Positions 17,311 through 25,683 of a DNA stretch of 64,000 bases are shown here, piece after piece. The DNA comes from Halorubrum distributum JCM 10118. GTDB taxonomy: Archaea > Halobacteriota > Halobacteria > Halobacteriales > Haloferacaceae. Made by a program: the position numbers and the translations under genes. Within the stretch, counting starts at the first letter, position 1. Each line of letters begins with the position of its first letter. Below the pieces are notes generated by a model. The model was not told the DNA's origin. It saw only the letters and a list, made by a program, of their open reading frames with translations, and did no database searches. The stretch lies in contig NZ_AOJN01000015.1 of NCBI RefSeq assembly GCF_000337335.1, positions 1 through 64,000 of the forward strand, given 5' to 3'.

Positions 17311-19037
17311 GCGCGGACGACTCCCCGCACATCCTCTCCGAGCAGACCGCGCTCGACGAGGGGGCGTCCGACGAGAGCGCGGGAGCGGTCGACGACGGCG
17401 AGGGCCCGGCCGAGGGGTCCGCCGGGACCTTCCACGCGTTCTGGGCCGACGTCGTCGCCGACGAGATCGAAGCCCGAGACCCCGACGAGCCGATCGTGAT
17501 CAAGGGCGGCGTCTCCCCCTCGGGCGTCGCGCACCTCGGTAACTTCAACGAGATTATGCGCGGCTACTTCGTCGCCGAGGTGCTCCGCGACCGCGGCCGC
17601 GAGGTCCGGCAGGTGTTCACCTCCGACGACAAGGACCCGCTGCGGAAGGTCCCGCGCAAGCTGGCGAACGCGGACGGCGAGATCGTCGGGCTCGGCGAGG
17701 TCGACGCGGGCGCGCTCGGCCGCAACCTCGGGAAGCCGTACACGTCGATCCCGGACCCGTTCGGCGAGGCCGAGTCCTACGCGGCCCACTTCGCGGGCCT
17801 GCTCAAGGCCGACGCCGACCGCCTGAACGTCCCCGTCGAGATGCTCTCGAACACCGAGCTGTACGCGGACGGCGCCTTCGACGACGCGGTCCGGACGGTC
17901 CTCGCCGACGTCGACCGCGTGCGCGAGGTGCTCTCGCCGTACCAGGACAAGGTCGACGGCGAGTACGTCCCGTTCAACCCGATCTGTGCGGAGTGCGGGA
18001 AGGTGACGGAGACGGTGACGGGAATCGACCTCGACGACGAGACCGTCGAGTACGTCTGTACCGACATGGACGCCGGCGGCAACACCATCGAGGGGTGCGG
18101 CCACGAGGGCACCGCGACGTTCCGCGAGGGGAAGCTCCCGTGGCGGCTGGAGTGGCCCGCTCAGTGGGGCGTCCTCGGCGTCGACTTCGAGCCGTTCGGC
18201 AAGGACCACGCGGAGGGGTCGTGGCCCTCCGGCGTCGACGTCGCGCGGAACGTCTTCGGTGAAGAGCCGCCAGTGCCGATGGTGTACGAGTGGTTCACGC
18301 TCAACGGCGACGCGTTCTCTTCCTCCGAGGGCAACGTCGTCACGGTCCAGGAGCTGCTGGAGCTGATCGAACCCGAGGTGCTGCGCTACTTCTTCGCGCT
18401 CCACCCGAAGAAGGCCCGCGATCTCGACGTCGAGCGGCTCGACCAGCTGGTCGACCGCTTCGACCGGTTCGAGCGCGCCTACTTCGGCGAGGTCGACGAC
18501 CCGGACCTCACCGCCTTCGCCGAGCGCGCCTACCCGTTCGTCGTCGGGCGGCCCGACGACCCGCCGACGGAGAAGCCCATCCGGCTCCCGTACACGTTCG
18601 CGGCGGTCCTTGGGATGGTCGACGATCCGGACTTCCGCGAGCGCCTCGCCCGCGACGAGGGGCACATCCCCGCCGAGGCCGACGGCGACGCGGTCGACGC
18701 CGCGCTCGCCCGCGTGGAGCAGGCCCGGAACTGGGCCGAGCGGACCGAAAACGAGTACGACTACCGCCTCCAGACCGACCTCCCCGCGGTCGAGTTCGAC
18801 GAGGACGTCGCGGCCGCGCTCGACGACCTCGCGGACTTCGTCGCGGCCGGTCACGACGGCGAAGCGATCCAGGGGGCGATGTACGAGACCGCCCGCGACC
18901 ACGGCGTCGAGGTGAGCGAGTTCTTCGCCGCGGGCTATCGCCTCTTCTTCGACGACACGCAGGGGCCGCGGCTCGGTGAGTTCCTGGGCGAACTTGAGCG
19001 CGACTACGTCGTCGACCGGCTCCGACGGGAGGCGTAG
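17307..19037 (+). CDS. lysS: Class I lysyl-tRNA synthetase
   Basis: The enzyme charges tRNA-Lys in the cytosol. The 576-residue protein is the archaeal class I type, not the class II enzyme. The HIGH-equivalent is PSGVAHLGN at 71-79. Cysteines C227/C230 (CAEC), with C251 and C264, look like a zinc site. The KMSKS-equivalent is FSSSEGN at 337-343, where a glutamate stands in place of the usual loop lysine. A 40-residue acidic leader precedes the catalytic domain. The ATG overlaps the pyrH stop by 4 nt. Long frames on the opposite strand over this gene are composition shadows. Confidence 0.94.
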   Translation: MSADDSPHILSEQTALDEGASDESAGAVDDGEGPAEGSAGTFHAFWADVVADEIEARDPDEPIVIKGGVSPSGVAHLGNFNEIMRGYFVAEVLRDRGREVRQVFTSDDKDPLRKVPRKLANADGEIVGLGEVDAGALGRNLGKPYTSIPDPFGEAESYAAHFAGLLKADADRLNVPVEMLSNTELYADGAFDDAVRTVLADVDRVREVLSPYQDKVDGEYVPFNPICAECGKVTETVTGIDLDDETVEYVCTDMDAGGNTIEGCGHEGTATFREGKLPWRLEWPAQWGVLGVDFEPFGKDHAEGSWPSGVDVARNVFGEEPPVPMVYEWFTLNGDAFSSSEGNVVTVQELLELIEPEVLRYFFALHPKKARDLDVERLDQLVDRFDRFERAYFGEVDDPDLTAFAERAYPFVVGRPDDPPTEKPIRLPYTFAAVLGMVDDPDFRERLARDEGHIPAEADGDAVDAALARVEQARNWAERTENEYDYRLQTDLPAVEFDEDVAAALDDLADFVAAGHDGEAIQGAMYETARDHGVEVSEFFAAGYRLFFDDTQGPRLGEFLGELERDYVVDRLRREA

Positions 19038-19319
19038 ATGCCCGAGGACCGCTCGCTCGACGACTTCGCCGAGGCGAACGACGTCGATGGTACGTCCGCG
19101 GAGACCGGTTCCGACGGCGCGGAGGGCGACGCGGCCGACTCCGACGGGACGGACGCTGACGCCGCTGACGGGCCCACCGACACCGCCGCCGTCGACCCCG
19201 CGGTCGCCACCTCGACGTGGCACGCGGACGGCGCAGCATGCGACCGCTGCGGCGAGCGGGTCGAGCGCCGCTGGCGCGACGAGGCGGACTTCGTCTGCGC
19301 CGACTGCGCGTCGTGGTGA
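19038..19319 (+). CDS. Small acidic protein with C-terminal zinc finger
   Basis: The protein has 93 residues and starts on the base after the lysS stop, so it is the third gene of the operon. About 60 residues are low-complexity Asp/Ala/Gly sequence, probably disordered. The end carries two CxxC pairs, CDRCGERVERRW and VCADCASW, forming one likely zinc-binding treble-clef or ribbon. Such microproteins are common in haloarchaea. Function is unknown. Co-transcription with a tRNA synthetase is the only clue. Confidence 0.75.
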   Translation: MPEDRSLDDFAEANDVDGTSAETGSDGAEGDAADSDGTDADAADGPTDTAAVDPAVATSTWHADGAACDRCGERVERRWRDEADFVCADCASW

Positions 19320-19417
19320 CCGTCTTTCTGCGGTCGGGCGCGACGGTCAAAATTTAAGCCGGCGGCCGTAGAGGTGTTGCTCGCGGAGAAAATTCGGCGA
19401 GTTAAAGTTAAATATAA

Positions 19418-20329
19418 ATGAAGTTTAACACGGAACCGATATACGGGCGGTCCGCGGCCGCTCTCACGGCGACGTACCTCTGTCTCGGCGCGCTGTTCGC
19501 GGTCGCGGTCGACCTCGCGGTCGCGTCGGCGAGCGGGACCGCGGCGGGGTGGACGCCGACGCGCCTCGTCGGGGACTGGCTGCTCGTCGCCGGGTCTGGC
19601 GGACTCCTCTACGGCGCGGTCACGCACCACCGGCAGCGGGCGGAGACCGCCAGACGGGACCTCGAAACCTCCAACCAGCAGCTACAGGTTCTGAGCCGGG
19701 TGTTCCGACACAACGTCCGCAACGACCTCAACGTGATTCAGGGGTACACCGACCTGCTGGCCGACCGCGTCGACGACGAGCGGGGCCAGGAGTGCCTGGA
19801 GACGATCCGGCAGACGACCGACGACGTCATCGCGATCAGCGAGAAGCTCCGGGTCATCGAGGACGCGTCGCCCGAGCGGCCGGACGGCCGCGTTAACCTC
19901 GTCGACGCCGTTCACGAGGCGATCGGGGTCCTCGACGACGACGGCACCGCGGTCACGGTCGAAACCCCGTCCGAGGCGTGGATCCGCGCGGACGACTCCG
20001 TCGAGTTCCCGATCCGCGAGGTGTTCGAGAACGCGGTCACCCACAACGACGGCGCGACGCGGCGCGTGGCGGCCACGATCCGCGAGAACGGAACGACCAC
20101 CTGTCTGGAGGTCACCGACAACGGGCCGGGGATCCCGCCGGACGAGCGCGCGGTGTTACAGGCGGAAGAGGAGACGCCGCTCTCGCACGCGAGCAGCATC
20201 GGGCTGTGGCTCGTCAAGTGGATGTGCGAGACGCAGGGGGGAACCGTCCGCTTCGAGGCGACGGACGACGGCACGACGGTCCGGCTCCGGTTCGAGTCCG
20301 CGGCGCCGCCCGCTACTCCAGTTCGGTGA
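19418..20329 (+). CDS. Membrane sensor histidine kinase
   Basis: The protein has 303 residues. Two membrane segments (about 14-37 and 50-68) are followed by a short coiled coil. The phospho-acceptor H98 lies in FRHNVRNDLN (96-105), the usual haloarchaeal H-box. The HATPase domain has the N-box ENAVTHND (204-211), G1 DNGPGIP (234-240) and G2 SIGLWLVKW (260-268). No periplasmic sensor domain of any size is present, so the signal may be sensed in the membrane. No response regulator lies beside it. A/T-rich sequence (TTAAATATAAATG) abuts the start. The 3' end overlaps the convergent next gene by 17 nt. Confidence 0.9.
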   Translation: MKFNTEPIYGRSAAALTATYLCLGALFAVAVDLAVASASGTAAGWTPTRLVGDWLLVAGSGGLLYGAVTHHRQRAETARRDLETSNQQLQVLSRVFRHNVRNDLNVIQGYTDLLADRVDDERGQECLETIRQTTDDVIAISEKLRVIEDASPERPDGRVNLVDAVHEAIGVLDDDGTAVTVETPSEAWIRADDSVEFPIREVFENAVTHNDGATRRVAATIRENGTTTCLEVTDNGPGIPPDERAVLQAEEETPLSHASSIGLWLVKWMCETQGGTVRFEATDDGTTVRLRFESAAPPATPVR

Positions 20330-20447
20330 TGGTCACGGCGTACACCGCGCCGCAGTTCCCGCATTCGACGTGGACGCCGCGGCTGGTCTCGCCGCGGGTG
20401 AACTCGGAGATCTCCTCCGAACACGAGCACTCGAACTGGACTTTCAC
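20313..20447 (-). CDS. 44-residue zinc-ribbon-like microprotein
   Basis: This short gene starts with GTG at 20447 and encodes 44 residues. CSC near the N-terminus and CGNCG near residues 32-36 give four cysteines for one zinc ion. A TATA-like box (TTTAAATAT, minus strand, about 20468-20478) is about 27 nt upstream, which decides this start over the longer open frame. The 3' end overlaps the convergent kinase gene by 17 nt. Function is unknown. The size and motif fit haloarchaeal zinc microproteins. Confidence 0.7.
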   Translation of the reverse strand: MKVQFECSCSEEISEFTRGETSRGVHVECGNCGAVYAVTITELE

Positions 20448-20563
20448 TACCCGTTCTACGCGCTGCTGATATTTAAAAGAATCCGACGCGGAATCAACGG
20501 CGAAAACCGGCGATCGCGGTACCACCCCGCACGGTCTCCCGGGTCGGGGTGTCGCGGCCGCCG

Positions 20564-20866
20564 TCAGTCGTCGTCGACGATCACTTCGACGGGGCCGTCC
20601 CCGCCGTCGTCGGTCTCCTCGTCGTGCCCGCCGGACGCGTCGCGTCCGCCGGACTGCTGCTGCTGGTAGTAGAGCCCGCCGGCGACGGCGAGGACGAGCC
20701 ACGACCGCCAGTTGGCGAGGTTCAGCGTGTAGCCGATGCCGAACGGCTTCTCGACGAGCATCCCCTTGCCGGGCTGCCAGTACGACGACAGCAGCCGCCC
20801 GAGGCTCGGGCGCTCGAAGTTGTACGGGATTCCGAGAATCTCTCCCGACGACGGTTTATCTCCCAT
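20564..20866 (-). CDS. DUF5808-like haloarchaeal protein with one membrane segment
   Basis: The protein has 100 residues. The N-terminal half, with GIPYNFERPSLGRLL then KPFGIGYTLNL, matches what I recall of DUF5808. A membrane segment (WLVLAVAGGLYY) is at about 60-72, then a Gln/Gly/Asp-rich acidic tail. ATG 20866 is favoured over an in-frame start 42 nt upstream because TTTATAG on the minus strand lies about 27 nt before it. The function is unknown. Confidence 0.75.
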   Translation of the reverse strand: MGDKPSSGEILGIPYNFERPSLGRLLSSYWQPGKGMLVEKPFGIGYTLNLANWRSWLVLAVAGGLYYQQQQSGGRDASGGHDEETDDGGDGPVEVIVDDD

Positions 20867-20972
20867 ACACAATACTCTATCCGCTGGCACTATAAATCGT
20901 GGCGCCATCGGACGCCGACCGCGGCGGGGAGCGCAGCCGCGCCGACGCCGCGGTCGGCGGCGCCGGAGGCCC

Positions 20973-22688
20973 TCAGCGATACCGGCCGCGGTCCGCCACG
21001 TCGCGGAGCCGTTCGAGGACCTCGTCGTCGCCGGCGGCCCCGTATCCGGCCTCGAACGCCGCGATCAGCGGGTCCGGGTCCGTCGCGGTCGCTCGGATCG
21101 ACCCCTCGAACACGTGGAGGTCCATCGCGTGGTCCTCGACGTGGCCGGTGTGGTAGCCGAGCCCGAAGTCGATGAGGTACGCCTCCGGCGGCGCGTCGGA
21201 CTCGCCGTTCCCCCGTCGCCTCCCGACGCCGTCGGGGGACACGCGCACGTTCCGCGTCGTCGGGTCGCCGTGGACGATCCCCGCGCCGTGGAGCCGCGCG
21301 AGGTGGCGGCCGACGGCCTCCGTCCACCGCTCGTCGAGGGCGGCCGCGAGGTCGCGGTCGCCGACGTACTGGAGCGTCAGCGTCGCGCTCGCGAGGTCGA
21401 CGTCGTCCACGAGCGGCGTCGGCACGCCCGCGCGCCGCGCCTCGCTCGTCAGCCGCGCCTCCGCGACGGTCCGGTCGCGCCTGAGCGTCCGGTCGAGGTC
21501 GGGGTGGCGGTACGACTTCGGCACCCGCCGCTTGATCACCCGGCGGTCCTCACCGCTCCCGGCGACCGTCACTGTCGCCTCCGCGCCGCGGCGGTCCGCG
21601 TCCGGGTCGCGCGCCGCACCGCCGGCCGCGCCGCCCCCGCCTCCGCGCGCGACCGACTCCCCGTCGCGCCACGTCACCGGCACCTGGTCCGGTCGGAAGT
21701 TCGGGTCGACCGCGGACTCCGAAATCGCGACGGTGTCCCCGGCGGCCGCCATCTTCGCGCCCAACACGGCGATCATCCCCGCGTTGTCGCGGAGGAAGCG
21801 CGGCTCCGGCGCGTGGAAGTCGGCGCCGCGGGCCTCGCACATCGCGGCCAGCATCTCGCGCAGGCGGTCGTTCTGCGCCACCCCGCCCCCCAACACGAGC
21901 TCGTCGGCGCCCGTCAGCGACAGCGCGCGCTCGGACACCTCGGTGAGCATCGCGAAGGCGTGCTCCTGGAGCGAAAAGCAGATCTCCCCGACCGGGACGC
22001 CGTCGTCCGCGGCGTCGTTGGCGGCCGAGCTGATTCCGGAAAACGAGAAGTCCATCCCCTTGACGACGTACGGGAGATCGAGGAGGTTGGCGGTCGAGTC
22101 CCCCCCGTCCGCACCGGGATCGGTCCCGGCGAACTCCGCGGCCGCCGCCTCCACCTTCGGGCCGCCGGGGTGGCTCCAGCCGACGTGGCGCGTGAACTTG
22201 TCGATCGCGTTGCCGACGCCGGCGTCCATCGTCTCGCCGAGGACGCGGTAGCGCCCGTCGTGGTAGCCGAGCAGGTGCGCGTTCGCGCCCGAGGCGTTCA
22301 GGCAGACGGGGTTGTCGAAACCGGACCGGTGGCGACCGATCTCGAGGTGGGCAACCATGTGGTTGACGCCGACGAGCGGAACGTCGAGCGTCCCGGCGAG
22401 CGACCGCGCCGCGGTCCCGACGATCCGGAGGCACGGCCCGAGTCCGGGGCCGCGGGAGAAGGCGACGGCGTCAATCGCGTCAGGCCCGTGTTCGTCCTCG
22501 GCCACGGCCAACATGTGGTCGACGACCTCGGGGATCGCCTCCGACATGTGCTCGGCGGCCTCGCGCGGGTGAATGCCGCCGCTGTCCGGTTCGTAGGCGT
22601 CGGATTCGATGAGAACGGAGTCGGTCTCGGCGTCGTACAGCGCGGCGCTCGCGCACCACGCGGTACCCTCGATGCCGAGGACTCGCAT
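20973..22688 (-). CDS. kae1: Fused Kae1-Bud32: tRNA threonylcarbamoyl transferase plus kinase of KEOPS
   Basis: The 571-residue fusion makes t6A37 in ANN-decoding tRNAs together with other KEOPS subunits. Kae1 occupies about 1-325. Its iron/zinc ligands H110 and H114 are in NHMVAHLE, with further ASKH-fold motifs GVGNAIDKF and GGGVAQND. A Gly/Ala-rich linker (about 345-360) joins Bud32. Bud32 is a small RIO-like kinase with the catalytic HGD at 473-475 and IDFG at 506-509. The fusion is normal in haloarchaea. The gene starts 9 nt after the rps24e stop on the same strand. The S27ae gene often found between them in archaea is not here. Confidence 0.95.
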   Translation of the reverse strand: MRVLGIEGTAWCASAALYDAETDSVLIESDAYEPDSGGIHPREAAEHMSEAIPEVVDHMLAVAEDEHGPDAIDAVAFSRGPGLGPCLRIVGTAARSLAGTLDVPLVGVNHMVAHLEIGRHRSGFDNPVCLNASGANAHLLGYHDGRYRVLGETMDAGVGNAIDKFTRHVGWSHPGGPKVEAAAAEFAGTDPGADGGDSTANLLDLPYVVKGMDFSFSGISSAANDAADDGVPVGEICFSLQEHAFAMLTEVSERALSLTGADELVLGGGVAQNDRLREMLAAMCEARGADFHAPEPRFLRDNAGMIAVLGAKMAAAGDTVAISESAVDPNFRPDQVPVTWRDGESVARGGGGGAAGGAARDPDADRRGAEATVTVAGSGEDRRVIKRRVPKSYRHPDLDRTLRRDRTVAEARLTSEARRAGVPTPLVDDVDLASATLTLQYVGDRDLAAALDERWTEAVGRHLARLHGAGIVHGDPTTRNVRVSPDGVGRRRGNGESDAPPEAYLIDFGLGYHTGHVEDHAMDLHVFEGSIRATATDPDPLIAAFEAGYGAAGDDEVLERLRDVADRGRYR

Positions 22689-22697
22689 CCGGCGGGG

Positions 22698-23003
22698 TTA
22701 CGCTTCCTCGGCGTCCGCCTCGTCGCCGCCGATCTTGTTGCGTTCGAGCATGTGGTCCTGCTCGACCTCCAGCGCGTCGGCCGCGGAGTCGTACACCTTC
22801 GCGTAGCCGATCGTCTTGCGCATGCCGAACTTCGTGTCGAGCTCGTGGACGACGACCTCCTCGGAGTCCTTGTCGAGCTTTGCCGCCAGCGAGTCGCGGA
22901 CCGACAGCCGCGAGGGGGTGGCCTCCTCGTGCGTCGTCTCGAAACGGATGTCCGTGCGGTGCAACATCGGGTTCTCCTCCTCGGAGATGATATCGACGTC
23001 CAT
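22698..23003 (-). CDS. rps24e: 30S ribosomal protein S24e
   Basis: This 101-residue protein of the small ribosomal subunit has the S24e fold. NPMLHRTDIRFETTHEEATPSR is near the start and the conserved DTKFGMRKTIGYAKVYDS is at about 56-73. An acidic C-terminal tail is typical for haloarchaea. It heads the transcript into kae1-bud32. A TTTTACAG box (minus strand, about 23033-23040) is near the expected distance before ATG 23003. Confidence 0.95.
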   Translation of the reverse strand: MDVDIISEEENPMLHRTDIRFETTHEEATPSRLSVRDSLAAKLDKDSEEVVVHELDTKFGMRKTIGYAKVYDSAADALEVEQDHMLERNKIGGDEADAEEA

Positions 23004-23152
23004 GGTTCAGTTGGGCGTATATCCCCTCGAAAGCTGTAAAAGGATTTCGAAGCGGGGGTGACGCCGCCGAACCGCTCGCCGACCGTCGACCGAGTGCCCC
23101 GTTCGGCGTCAGAGTTTCACTTCTCCGGAGCGTGTGTATCGTTACCGCGCGG

Positions 23153-23737
23153 ATGCCCGACGACGACCGATTCGACCCGACCGAACGCTCCGAGTACGAA
23201 CTCACCAGGTCGGCCAACATCATCGTCCCGATGCCGCCGCTTCGAAAGGCCCGGATCTGCGGCGCGCTGGCGCTCCTCGGCTCGCTCGCCGCTCCCCTCG
23301 TCGCCACCCTGCCCGCGGCCGTCCGGGAAGCGACGTTCGCGGGTCCGCCGGCCGCGACCCCCCTCGGCGTCGCGGCCGTCGCGCTCGCCGGCACCGTCGC
23401 GGCCGGCCTCGCCGGGCTCGGGCTCGTCGCGCTCCAGCGGCGCCTCGCGCGGGGCCCCGAACCGACGGACGACGCGGTCTGGTCGTTCCTCGCGGTCGAG
23501 GACGCGCTCACGGGGATCGGGTTCATAACCGGCGGCCTCGGCGTCCTCGTCGGCCTCGCGCTGCTGGCGAGCGGTCACTGGGGGGTCGACGCGCTCGACG
23601 CGCTTCGCCGAAACGGCGTCGAACCGTACGCCTCGGTCTCGGCGCTCCCGGTCACGCCGCGGCTGACGAGCGCCGTCGCCCTGGCGGCCGGCCTCGTCGT
23701 CTTCGCGGCGACTGTCGTCGTCGTCGACGGCGAGTGA
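23153..23737 (+). CDS. Four-helix membrane protein of unknown function
   Basis: The protein has 194 residues and about four hydrophobic segments: about 28-47, 58-82, 110-135 and 170-190. It begins with a charged segment (PDDDRFDPTERSEYELTRSANI). An in-frame GTG 21 nt upstream would add seven residues; I chose the ATG, but the start is uncertain. It is the only plus-strand gene in a long minus-strand block of translation and transcription genes, between rps24e and the dephospho-CoA kinase. I do not recognise the family. Confidence 0.65.
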   Translation: MPDDDRFDPTERSEYELTRSANIIVPMPPLRKARICGALALLGSLAAPLVATLPAAVREATFAGPPAATPLGVAAVALAGTVAAGLAGLGLVALQRRLARGPEPTDDAVWSFLAVEDALTGIGFITGGLGVLVGLALLASGHWGVDALDALRRNGVEPYASVSALPVTPRLTSAVALAAGLVVFAATVVVVDGE

Positions 23738-23756
23738 CGCCGATCGCTCTGTTCGC

Positions 23757-24392
23757 CTATCGCGAGCCCGCCCCGTCGAGCTTCTCCGAGTCGACGCCCA
23801 AAATTTCGTACGCGGCCGCGGTGTCGCCGGTCAACCCCTCGAACAGCTCCCGGGCCTTCCCTCGGGTCTCGGGCGTGATCGCCACGCGGACCATCCCCTC
23901 GCCGGGCTGCCCGTAGACGACGGTCGACCCGAGCGGCGCCGCCAGCATCGCCGGCAGCGCCGCCAGGTCCTCCTCGCCGGTCACCTCGACCGTCACCGGT
24001 TCGTCGGCCGCGAGCGCCTCGGCGAGCGCGTCCAGCAGCGCCGCCGACAGCGCCGCCGCCGGGTTTTCGACCGACACCCGTCGCTCCTCGGCGGCCGCGA
24101 GCGCGGTCGCGATCTCCTCGCGGACGGCCTCCCGCTCCGTCTTCCCGTCCACCAGCGCGACGTCCGGGACGCGGCCGGCCTCCCGGAGGTGATACGTGAC
24201 CACGTCGCCGACCGCGATCAGCCGCGGGGGACCCTCGTCCGGGGAGCCGTGTCGCTCGCGGGTGTCGTCGACGGCCTCTAAGAGCGCGGCGGCATCGGTC
24301 GTCACCGGTCCCAGCGGCTCCTTGAACGCGTCGCGCAGCGACTCGGGGAGCGTGAGAAGCGGGTCGGACGGGTCGTCGGATGCGTCGGTCAT
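23757..24392 (-). CDS. GTP-dependent dephospho-CoA kinase (DUF359)
   Basis: The enzyme does the last step of coenzyme A synthesis in archaea, phosphorylating dephospho-CoA with GTP. The 211-residue length and the family blocks LIAVGDVVTYHL (near 60), PDVALVDGKTERE (near 78) and VYGQPGEGMV (near 165) match the DUF359 family characterised in Thermococcus. It follows spt4 on the same strand. The DUF359 gene is often found beside spt4/rpo7 in archaea, which supports the call. Confidence 0.9.
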   Translation of the reverse strand: MTDASDDPSDPLLTLPESLRDAFKEPLGPVTTDAAALLEAVDDTRERHGSPDEGPPRLIAVGDVVTYHLREAGRVPDVALVDGKTEREAVREEIATALAAAEERRVSVENPAAALSAALLDALAEALAADEPVTVEVTGEEDLAALPAMLAAPLGSTVVYGQPGEGMVRVAITPETRGKARELFEGLTGDTAAAYEILGVDSEKLDGAGSR

Positions 24393-24417
24393 CGGTTTCC
24401 AGCCTCGGTGCGGCCGG

Positions 24418-24615
24418 TTACCGGACCTTGAGCGCGTACGCGCCCGCCTCGGAGACGTTCATCTCCTCGGCGATCTGGCTGTCCGCCGGGTCCGTGATGA
24501 TGACGTAGCCCGCCCAGTCCTCCGTCAGCGACGACGACCCGCAGAGCGCGCAGGTCTGGGCGTCCGGGTCGTTGACGTGGTGGCACTCCCGGCACGCCAG
24601 GCGGTCCTCGGCCAT
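24418..24615 (-). CDS. spt4: Transcription elongation factor Spt4
   Basis: The 65-residue zinc protein pairs with Spt5 on RNA polymerase to help elongation. LACRECHHV and CALCGSSSLTEDW give the four zinc cysteines, and YVIITDPADSQIAEEM is the Spt5-binding part. The ATG shares one base with the rpo7 stop (TGATG), so the two are translationally coupled. Confidence 0.93.
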   Translation of the reverse strand: MAEDRLACRECHHVNDPDAQTCALCGSSSLTEDWAGYVIITDPADSQIAEEMNVSEAGAYALKVR

Positions 24616-25190
24616 CAGTCGGCCTCCTCACCGGTCTGCTCGCGGTGTTTCCGCTGGCCCTCCAGCCACTCGTGTTTGCCGAGCCCCGGCTGCTTCGCCG
24701 TGAGCCCGATCTTCGAGTCGCGGGGGTTGCGCTCGTCGATGCTCTTGGTGACGACGCGGACGCGCACCGCGTCGTCGACGCCGAGCGTCTTGTCGGAGTC
24801 CGACGAGGCGAGCTGCTGGTTCGCGCCGTCGAACGTGAGGTACTCGTCGGTGATCTGCGAGACGTGGAGCAGCCCGTCCACCGGGCCGATCCCGACGAAG
24901 GCGCCGAACTCGACCGTCTCGACGACGGTGCCGTCGGCGACCTCCTGCATGTCGGGGTCGTAGGTGAGCGCGTCGAACTCCGCCTCGTAGTAGACGCCGG
25001 GCCGGTTGTGTAACACCGCCCCCTCGCCGATGTCGTGAACCTCGATGACGCTCACGACGCTGCCGACGTCCTCGTCCATCCGTCCTTCCAGCTTGTCCTG
25101 GAGCAGGGCCTTCACCCGCTCGTCGGTGACGTCCGCCAGGTGCTTCGGCGGGACCTCGACCGTGTCCTTGAGTCGAACTCGTTTGTACAT
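24615..25190 (-). CDS. rpo7: RNA polymerase subunit Rpo7 (E')
   Basis: The 191-residue subunit forms the RNA polymerase stalk with Rpo4. Residues 1 to about 80 are the tip domain (MYKRVRLKDTVEVPP start). Residues about 82-185 are an S1 RNA-binding domain (GTVVETVEFGAFVGIGPVDGLLHVSQI), which contacts nascent RNA. It begins 21 nt after the PIN-domain gene stop and overlaps spt4. This N-terminal MYKR is genuine and unrelated to the adapter peptide at the contig start. Confidence 0.95.
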   Translation of the reverse strand: MYKRVRLKDTVEVPPKHLADVTDERVKALLQDKLEGRMDEDVGSVVSVIEVHDIGEGAVLHNRPGVYYEAEFDALTYDPDMQEVADGTVVETVEFGAFVGIGPVDGLLHVSQITDEYLTFDGANQQLASSDSDKTLGVDDAVRVRVVTKSIDERNPRDSKIGLTAKQPGLGKHEWLEGQRKHREQTGEEAD

Positions 25191-25211
25191 GTTGTTGGTT
25201 GTCCGCGGCCG

Positions 25212-25682
25212 CTAGGGTTCCGTTATCGCCAGTGTGTTCCGACCCCTTAAACCGATTACTGGTGCGCCCGCCTCCAGCACCCGGTCCGCGAGGGGTCCGT
25301 CGACCGTGACGACGGCGTCGACCCGGTCGGCCGCGGCCAGGGCGACGAGCGCGTCGTCGGCGTACGATTCGTCAGTTGCCACCGCCTCCGCCCGCTCCGC
25401 GAGGTCCGCCCCGACGCTCGCGGCGGTCGCCTCCGCGCCGTTGCCGCCTTGGAGGCCGTCGAGCTCCGCGAGCACCGCCTCCGGCACCACGGCGTCGTAG
25501 CCGCCGAGGAGCCGGTCCAGCTCCTCGAACAGGCGCAGGTCGGCTTCGACCGGCGCCATCAGCGCGCTCGCGTCGAGCGCGACGACCGGGACGCCGCCGG
25601 GGCCCTTCTCCGCGAGCCCCTCGGTGCGGGCGTCGCCCGCGGCGGTTGGCTCCGGACCGTCCGCGCTGGCGTCGTCGGCCAC
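25212..25682 (-). CDS. PIN-domain nuclease, Fcf1/Utp24-like
   Basis: The protein has 156 residues. After a 30-residue acidic leader, the PIN fold starts with VVALDASALMAP (catalytic Asp about 37). PEAVLAELDGL supplies the second acidic group, and DDALVALAAADRVDAVVTVDGPLADRVL holds the third and fourth. Relatives beside aIF2 gamma in archaea are proposed rRNA-processing nucleases similar to eukaryotic Fcf1/Utp24. The context makes that more likely than a VapC toxin, and no antitoxin is adjacent. It starts with GTG 1 nt after the aIF2 gamma stop. Confidence 0.85.
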   Translation of the reverse strand: MADDASADGPEPTAAGDARTEGLAEKGPGGVPVVALDASALMAPVEADLRLFEELDRLLGGYDAVVPEAVLAELDGLQGGNGAEATAASVGADLAERAEAVATDESYADDALVALAAADRVDAVVTVDGPLADRVLEAGAPVIGLRGRNTLAITEP

Positions 25683-25683
25683 G

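Noticed and set aside
16875-19223. 782-codon minus-strand frame over pyrH and lysS
   Set aside because: It is complementary to two well-supported genes and its translation has no recognisable motif. The frame is open only because stop codons are rare at this GC content.
25212-25682. PIN protein as a VapC toxin
   Set aside because: No antitoxin gene is adjacent, and the position between aIF2 gamma and rpo7 is the conserved place of an Fcf1-like processing nuclease.
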